Origin: Cytidiella melzeri
Lineage: Eukaryota > Basidiomycota > Agaricomycetes > Polyporales > Irpicaceae
Direction of reading: 5' to 3'
NCBI GenBank assembly: GCA_022592445.1
Contig: JABYQR010000531.1
Span: 1-22,491, forward strand
DNA length: 22,491 nucleotides
Of this stretch, positions 18,224 through 22,491 are shown one piece after another; within the stretch, counting starts at the first letter, position 1; each line of letters begins with the position of its first letter. The notes below the pieces were generated by a model. It worked only from the letters and a program-made list of their open reading frames with translations, made no database searches and was not told where the DNA came from. The position numbers were made by a program, and so were the translations under genes.

Positions 18224-18699
18224 TGTTGAATGACATATCTGGCATAGTCGCCGACAAATATTTTCCTTTCTTTGTTTGCTTCCGCATCAGGCAACTGGTG
18301 TTTCATGTTTCGTTTCTTCCGTTCTCATTGCCTCACGTATTTGTTTCTTCCGCTCGCACTGCTCTTAGCCTCATACGTGTATCTAGGTTACTTGTAAGTT
18401 TGAACAGCCTTTAGGACTCTCCATAAAACACGAGCGTAGATAGCACACACACTTCAGAGCCTTTACCTACTCTGAAGTGTGAGTTCTCTCTCGGACTTTT
18501 CTTTCTAGTTGTACTCACGTCATCTGTAGTCGTTGACACGTTGTGTCTATTAGGTGACTAAATATGAGAGCCTTTACCTACTCTGAAGTTCGTTGACACG
18601 TTGTGTCTATTAGGTATTCGCGCGCGCTCTCCGATTTGTCCGTTAGAGCCGGCGCTGTAGTCGCCACCTGCGCCACGAAGTTCAGCTTGAACTTCTTCA
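18224..18699 (+). repeat. copia 3' LTR
   Basis: 476 bp, the same length as the 5' LTR, with six substitutions and no indels. It ends GAACTTCTTCA and is followed by the target duplication CTTAA. Confidence 0.96.
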
Positions 18700-18704
18700 C
18701 TTAA
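18700..18704. repeat. copia target-site duplication, right copy
   Basis: CTTAA matches 6624-6628. Confidence 0.93.
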
Positions 18705-18741
18705 TAGCCTCTACCCCTCGCACACATATTCCACTTTGTTA
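18705..18741 (+). mobile_element. older copia-like LTR, 3' part
   Basis: Continuation of the LTR interrupted at 6628. It runs up to the primer site at 18742. The last bases read TTTGTTA rather than the usual ...CA, so either the end is mutated or the boundary lies a few bases earlier (TTCCA at 18728-18732). The assignment rests on the primer site that follows. Confidence 0.5.
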
Positions 18742-18754
18742 GGTTATGAGCCCC
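18742..18754 (+). other. primer-binding site of the older LTR element
   Basis: GGTTATGAGCCCC is the same initiator-Met anticodon-loop complement as at 7105, in an otherwise unrelated LTR context. It places the start of an internal region here. Confidence 0.72.
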
Positions 18755-19247
18755 GGCTTTTAGCTTAACTACATCCACACTCTCAACGACATCCATCAAC
18801 CAGTATCCCCCAAGCTTTCTTATAAGTAAGTTTCTCTACTTTACTTTGTTTGGCCACATAGTAGTAGTAGAGTTGTACTGGTTGACTGCCTCAGCTTCGA
18901 ATACAATATTCCCAACTGATCTTCTACAGCTAATTCCCTCACCTACTTGCCCCTTGCGTACGCACTCCCAACCCAGCTGAATACTTAAGCCACCCTTGGT
19001 GGTTCTCAACTTTAACGAGTCGTGCATTACGCGGAATCTGCCTAACACACAGTGTAAAATCCGGTGGTGGAGAAACAAGCTCCCACTTGTACAAGTGGTA
19101 GATTGGCGGAGTAGTACAATAGGAAGGTAGTGTTGAGTGGCACTCTAAGCTCGTGACTTAGAGGCCTAGGACCTTCGTGTTGGCGCACGTCAGTCAGTCC
19201 TGGAATTAGAAATTGCCGCTTTTTGTAGCTGTAGAATTTCTTGAGGC
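18755..19247 (+). other. leader-like region, no gene recognised
   Basis: I find no gene. The segment follows the older primer site and precedes the open frames at 19248 and 19535. It could be the leader of the older element or DNA inserted into it. Minus-strand open frames at 18836-19078 and 19042-19254 have no motif. Confidence 0.4.
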
Positions 19248-19460
19248 ATGTCATCCACTTTTACTTTTGGTATCACGGAGATTGTGGACTCTCCTATACT
19301 TCGTGGTGTTTCTTACATGCGCCATTATGTTTTTGTCGTATCATACCGACTGGTAGAAGTCGAAGTTGCAAGTGGTCATACTCGTCTTGAATCACTTGTG
19401 GAAAACTTTTACTCACATTCGACTTTTCCATTAGCAATTCCAAGGACTTTCTCAAGGAAA
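19248..19460 (+). CDS. possible first exon of the unknown gene at 19517-20947
   Basis: The ATG at 19248 opens 71 codons (motifs YRLVEVEVASGHTRLESL, FPLAIPRTFSRK) up to a possible GT donor at 19461. A pyrimidine-rich acceptor (TTCTTTCTTCCAG) ends at 19516, giving a 56-bp intron, phase 0 on both sides, and joining in frame to the next ORF. The size fits the other introns in the window, but the donor GTGTTG is weak. The frame also stays open without splicing to a stop at 19530-19532. Unsupported by homology. Confidence 0.25.
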
Positions 19461-19534
19461 GTGTTGTGGATTGAATACAACGACATAAATCTTATACTTT
19501 CGATTCTTTCTTCCAGACCGTTATATTTTTGAAG

Positions 19535-20947
19535 ATGCCGAACAACTCTCGCCGCACTTCCCGTCGCGTCAATGCCCGCTTCGCTCCCCACTCTCCAAAT
19601 GATCCCTACTGCGTCCATGATTACACTCGGTTTGACCATATGGGTCACCCCATCGTTATGGAGATAAGGAGTTCTCCAACTCCCATCTCTATCCGTATGA
19701 GTCAGACCGATGCTCAGGATGCTAGGATCAATGTCAACTATGTTGACAGGGACGGAGTTAGGCGCATGGAATTGATGGAGTATAGTCTTCTCGGTCGTCA
19801 CGGCTGGGACAGATTCAGGCAGAGTGATAGGCAAAGGCACCTCCGGGAGGTTAATCGTATTATCAATGACGCCAATCGAGAGGCGGAATTGGACTTGTAC
19901 AGACGAAGGCCTCGTAACGTCAGTGCGGAAATCAGGGCACATCAAACCCAAACTTCTTCCAGGGTTAATGCTGCACCTCCTCGCCGATCTGCGTTGCCGT
20001 CGCACCCTCATCCTCATCGTCATCCTACTCCAATGCCACCGCCTTTTGTCAGTGCAGGATTATCGCTTTGGGACATGGTTGCCCAAGCATTAAATAATTT
20101 TGCATCTCCACAGACTTCTTCTACAATGGTCAATCCGCCTACACCGGTCATTCCGGATATCGTTGATGGTATGAACGGTTTAAATATCAGTTCACCAGTT
20201 TCTCATGATTCTTCAGAACCAGTAGTCCAGGCCGCTTCAGCTGCCGAACCTACTCCGGTTCCGTCCTCCACTACTCAGGAGGAGGGACAGGCTGAAGATT
20301 CATGGCCAACGGTATACGCTCCCCAACCAGTCATTCCCACTTTTTCATTCGACGACTGGGTCCACGTTGATCGTACAGACACTAGGCCGGCTTTGCCCGT
20401 CTACGCGTGTGGTATGGTTTACGGCGTGGATGGACCAAAGGGGGAGGTTTTCAGGCCGGAGCAAGTTTGTTCCATCCTCGCCATGCAACACGTCAACCAT
20501 CCCAACTATACGCCCAATGAGCTGGTCTTACGCTCTAGGGGACTGGTTGATACAATGGTCGTTAGCATGGGCAACAAATGCGAGCACTATCGTGAGATGG
20601 TCGAGGAGTTGGAGGAATTTGCAAAGTCCCAGCGGATCAAAGAGATTACAGCCTGTGCCCGCATCTACCTCAAGCTAAAGAGAGGACAGTGGCCGGACTG
20701 TGACAACATCTGGAATACGTACTTTATCTCAGTTGCAGACTTTCACACAGCGATGGAGGTCTTCAATGGTCGCGATCATCTTAGTGATCACCAGCTGGTC
20801 TGGCTGACACAGAGACGTATGGAGAAGAAGGAGGACTGGATGAGTATCTTTCATAGGGAGGAAGAATTCAAAGGTAAAATGAAGGAGGTAAAGATCGAGC
20901 CCGCTGCGCTCGAGCCTTCTTTAGAGCCTGGATCATCTTCTCTTTGA
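19535..20947 (+). CDS. unknown protein, 470 aa
   Basis: An uninterrupted frame from ATG 19535 to TGA 20945-20947; I do not recognise the family. The N-terminal ~20 residues are Arg/Ser-rich (MPNNSRRTSRRVNARF). Residues ~20-115 are mixed and look folded. Residues ~120-280 are low-complexity (His-Pro run near 150-165, Pro/Ser/Thr/Glu-rich). The C-terminal third looks folded and helical (motifs FDDWVHVD, RPEQVCSILAMQHV, HYREMVEELEEFAKSQ, WNTYFISVADF) and ends with a Lys/Glu-rich tail. No membrane segment, zinc knuckle, protease or polymerase motif is seen. The basic N-terminus and disordered middle would suit a nucleic-acid-binding or gag-like protein, but that is a guess. It lies between an LTR primer site and a copia gag, in the same orientation. 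Confidence 0.65.
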   Translation: MPNNSRRTSRRVNARFAPHSPNDPYCVHDYTRFDHMGHPIVMEIRSSPTPISIRMSQTDAQDARINVNYVDRDGVRRMELMEYSLLGRHGWDRFRQSDRQRHLREVNRIINDANREAELDLYRRRPRNVSAEIRAHQTQTSSRVNAAPPRRSALPSHPHPHRHPTPMPPPFVSAGLSLWDMVAQALNNFASPQTSSTMVNPPTPVIPDIVDGMNGLNISSPVSHDSSEPVVQAASAAEPTPVPSSTTQEEGQAEDSWPTVYAPQPVIPTFSFDDWVHVDRTDTRPALPVYACGMVYGVDGPKGEVFRPEQVCSILAMQHVNHPNYTPNELVLRSRGLVDTMVVSMGNKCEHYREMVEELEEFAKSQRIKEITACARIYLKLKRGQWPDCDNIWNTYFISVADFHTAMEVFNGRDHLSDHQLVWLTQRRMEKKEDWMSIFHREEEFKGKMKEVKIEPAALEPSLEPGSSSL

Positions 20948-21320
20948 ACGGACTCTCTGCAAATCAAACTATACCGCGCATTGTATACTATAAAATATCG
21001 CGATGTGTACCTTTATACTTTTACAAACAGTCATTTTCATTAGCGTAGTCCGTAGTGTACTTGTATATTTTCTCTATCTCTCTCTTGTTCTGCTTCGAGT
21101 CACGACCATCACGTAGCGCATTCTGACGAACTTTTATGACTTTTTTTACATAGTTTGTAACGTTGTACTTGGCTTCATTAGCGTGTACGAATTCCGAATT
21201 GCACCTCTTTGACTCAGAGAACTTTTGTGACGTCGACAGTGTTGCAAGACCCTGTGAAACACAACCGTGCCCTAACCGCTATAATTATTTGTTTGAAGCA
21301 GATTTAAAATTATTGCATTG
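20948..21320 (+). other. A+T-rich non-coding stretch
   Basis: No gene is seen. The sequence is A+T-rich, with T and CT runs (for example CTCTATCTCTCTCTTG near 21073), and probably includes the 3' UTR of the preceding open frame. No polyadenylation site can be fixed with confidence. Confidence 0.4.
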
Positions 21321-21604
21321 GTAACACAGGACCGGTATCTTGAACCTTTTGAACATCAGAAAGAACTCATTAGAGGTTACATAGGATCTGTACCGCATCT
21401 TGACGTACCTGCTTTAGTCACTGCATACTTTCAAGACTTAGCAAATCGTCAGAATCAGAACCACAGAACAACGAACCAGAAGTAGTAATAGATCAGGAAC
21501 CATCAGAGATCATCACAGGCACAACTTACATTGGTGACACATCCAATCAATCTCTAGATAAGAACTCAGATTCCGGAGAAAATACCGAGTCGAAGATCTT
21601 CTAG
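21321..21604 (+). pseudogene. frameshifted coding remnant, unknown
   Basis: One frame reads open from about 21321 to a TAG at 21483-21485 (motif VPHLDVPALVTAYFQDLANR). A second, from about 21443 to a TAG at 21602-21604, continues with an acidic, Ser/Asn/Glu-rich tail (motifs EPEVVIDQEPSEIITG, SLDKNSDSGENTES). Both look protein-like and overlap where a single-base shift would join them. I do not recognise the family. It may be the end of an ORF from the same mobile element as the gag that follows. Confidence 0.3.
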
Positions 21605-21712
21605 AAGAAACTTCTAAACAGACGTCATCACCTGTAATTACACCTGTAGTACCTCATATCTCTGAAGTGTACATTCGTACTACGACTTGATCCTTGATTG
21701 CTTTTGGTTATA

Positions 21713-22491
21713 ATGGCTGAACCAGGAAAGATTAGCGGTAGTCAAATGATCGTCTTTGACGGTTCAAACTACAAGAAATGGTCCACCGCTATGATTGGCT
21801 TGTTCAGATATTCAAACACTTGGTTAATCGTGAATGGAACCGAAAAGAAACCTATCTTACCTGCAGCAGCTACCAGTTCAGGTTCTGGTACGACTACTGC
21901 ACCTCCTGACACTTCTGATGAGAAGAAGGAACTTAAGGATTGGGAAATTCGGAACCAACGCGCTTTAGCTTATTTCAATATTTACCTTGACATTACTTTG
22001 CAATCCTATCTTGAAGGAGAGGATTTGGCCTCCGAAGTGTGGAAGAAATTGAAAACAGACTTTGAAAAGACATCAGTCTTAGCAAGCTCTGTTGCATTCA
22101 GAAACCTACTTAGCTCAACTTTTGATGAGTCTAAGGATATGAACGTACAAATTCAAGGCTTCCGTACTAAGATTGGAGATACCAAAGTTGCTGGGTTAGA
22201 CCTTGATGATCAAATTAAAGTTCATATCTTTTGTGGGCTTTACCAACGTCATATGAAACCGCCATTTCTGCATACATTGGCACTGTTGCAAAACCCGAAG
22301 AAATTAAGTTTGACAGCTCATCCCCAAGATACTTGCGGAAGAGTTACGTCGAAAGGGTTCAAACAGTGAAAATGCGAATCGGATTACGCAGACCACGGTT
22401 TACCGAAGGAAAAATGCAAGAAGTGTGGGCTTTCTAACCATACTACAAGTCAGCACTGGGATAAAGGGAAACCTAACCAGAACAAGTCTCG
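21713..22491 (+). pseudogene. copia-type Gag, frameshifted and cut by the window end
   Basis: The ATG at 21713 begins MAEPGKISGSQMIVFDGSNY, and YKKWSTAMIGLFRY follows; this is the typical start of a UBN2-type copia gag. The frame stays open to about 22240 through the conserved region ending KVHIFCG. The expected continuation then appears in other frames: LPTSYETAISAYIG from ~22238, LIPKILAEELRRKG from ~22317, and KCKKCGLSNHTTSQHW from 22412, back in the first frame. At least three small indels are therefore needed. The zinc-knuckle position has His where the last Cys is usual. No protease or pol is seen before the window ends. It is a different family from the copia at 6629-18699. Confidence 0.8.

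Larger units (their letters stand above)
6629..18699 (+). mobile_element. Ty1/copia LTR retrotransposon carrying a nested LINE
   Basis: Two 476-bp LTRs (TG...CA), a primer-binding site directly after the first, a polypurine tract directly before the second, and the 5-bp duplication CTTAA define the whole element at 12071 bp. Subtracting the nested LINE and its duplicated target leaves about 5578 bp, a usual copia size. The single gag-pol frame is in the order gag, protease, integrase, RT, RNase H, which separates copia from gypsy. Two internal stop codons and the leader insertion indicate that this copy is now inactive, though its LTRs differ at only 6 positions. Confidence 0.96.

Noticed and set aside
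19072..19200. tRNA-like or small RNA gene
   Set aside because: Some short stems can be drawn, but I could not fit a cloverleaf with A/B box spacing or a T-loop motif.
21705..21712. GGTTATAA directly before the gag ATG as a primer-binding site
   Set aside because: Only GGTTAT matches the half-tRNA site; the next bases diverge and no LTR end or leader precedes it.

Overview
The window looks like a transposon-dense stretch of a filamentous fungus, most likely a basidiomycete. Three things point that way: the hAT transposase gene is interrupted by seven introns of only 49-59 bp, two LTR families carry the half-tRNA (initiator-Met anticodon-loop) primer site of Ty5/copia-type elements, and the non-LTR element has a fungal Tad1-like layout (zinc-knuckle ORF1, then endonuclease-RT-RNase H). 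Species was not determined. Almost all the recognisable coding sequence belongs to mobile elements; no confident host gene was found.

Layout. 1-1459: no confident gene, possibly a decayed minus-strand gene at 901-1339. 1468-5660: a complete hAT DNA transposon with 20-bp terminal inverted repeats, an exact 8-bp target duplication, subterminal palindromic repeats and an open eight-exon transposase gene (1028 residues, all three D-D-E acidic residues present). 5669-6120: possible decayed minus-strand coding fragments. 6121-6628 together with 18705-18741: the two halves of an older copia-like LTR, followed by its own primer-binding site at 18742. It is split by the next element.

6629-18699: a Ty1/copia element with two 476-bp LTRs (6 differences), 5-bp target duplication CTTAA, primer site and polypurine tract. 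Its gag-pol (13993-18216) has gag, protease, integrase, RT and RNase H in copia order, but two in-frame stops. 7445-13924: a full-length non-LTR retrotransposon (6480 bp) sits in the copia leader between primer site and gag, in the same orientation, with a 13-bp target duplication and a 19-nt poly(A) tail. Both its ORFs are open and overlap as ATGA. The nesting therefore reads older LTR, then copia, then LINE.

18755-22491: downstream of the older primer site lie a 471-codon open reading frame of unknown function (19535-20947, perhaps with an upstream exon at 19248-19460), frameshifted coding remnants at 21321-21604, and a frameshifted copia-type gag running off the window from 21713. The ORF of unknown function between an LTR primer site and a gag is the least explained part of the window.
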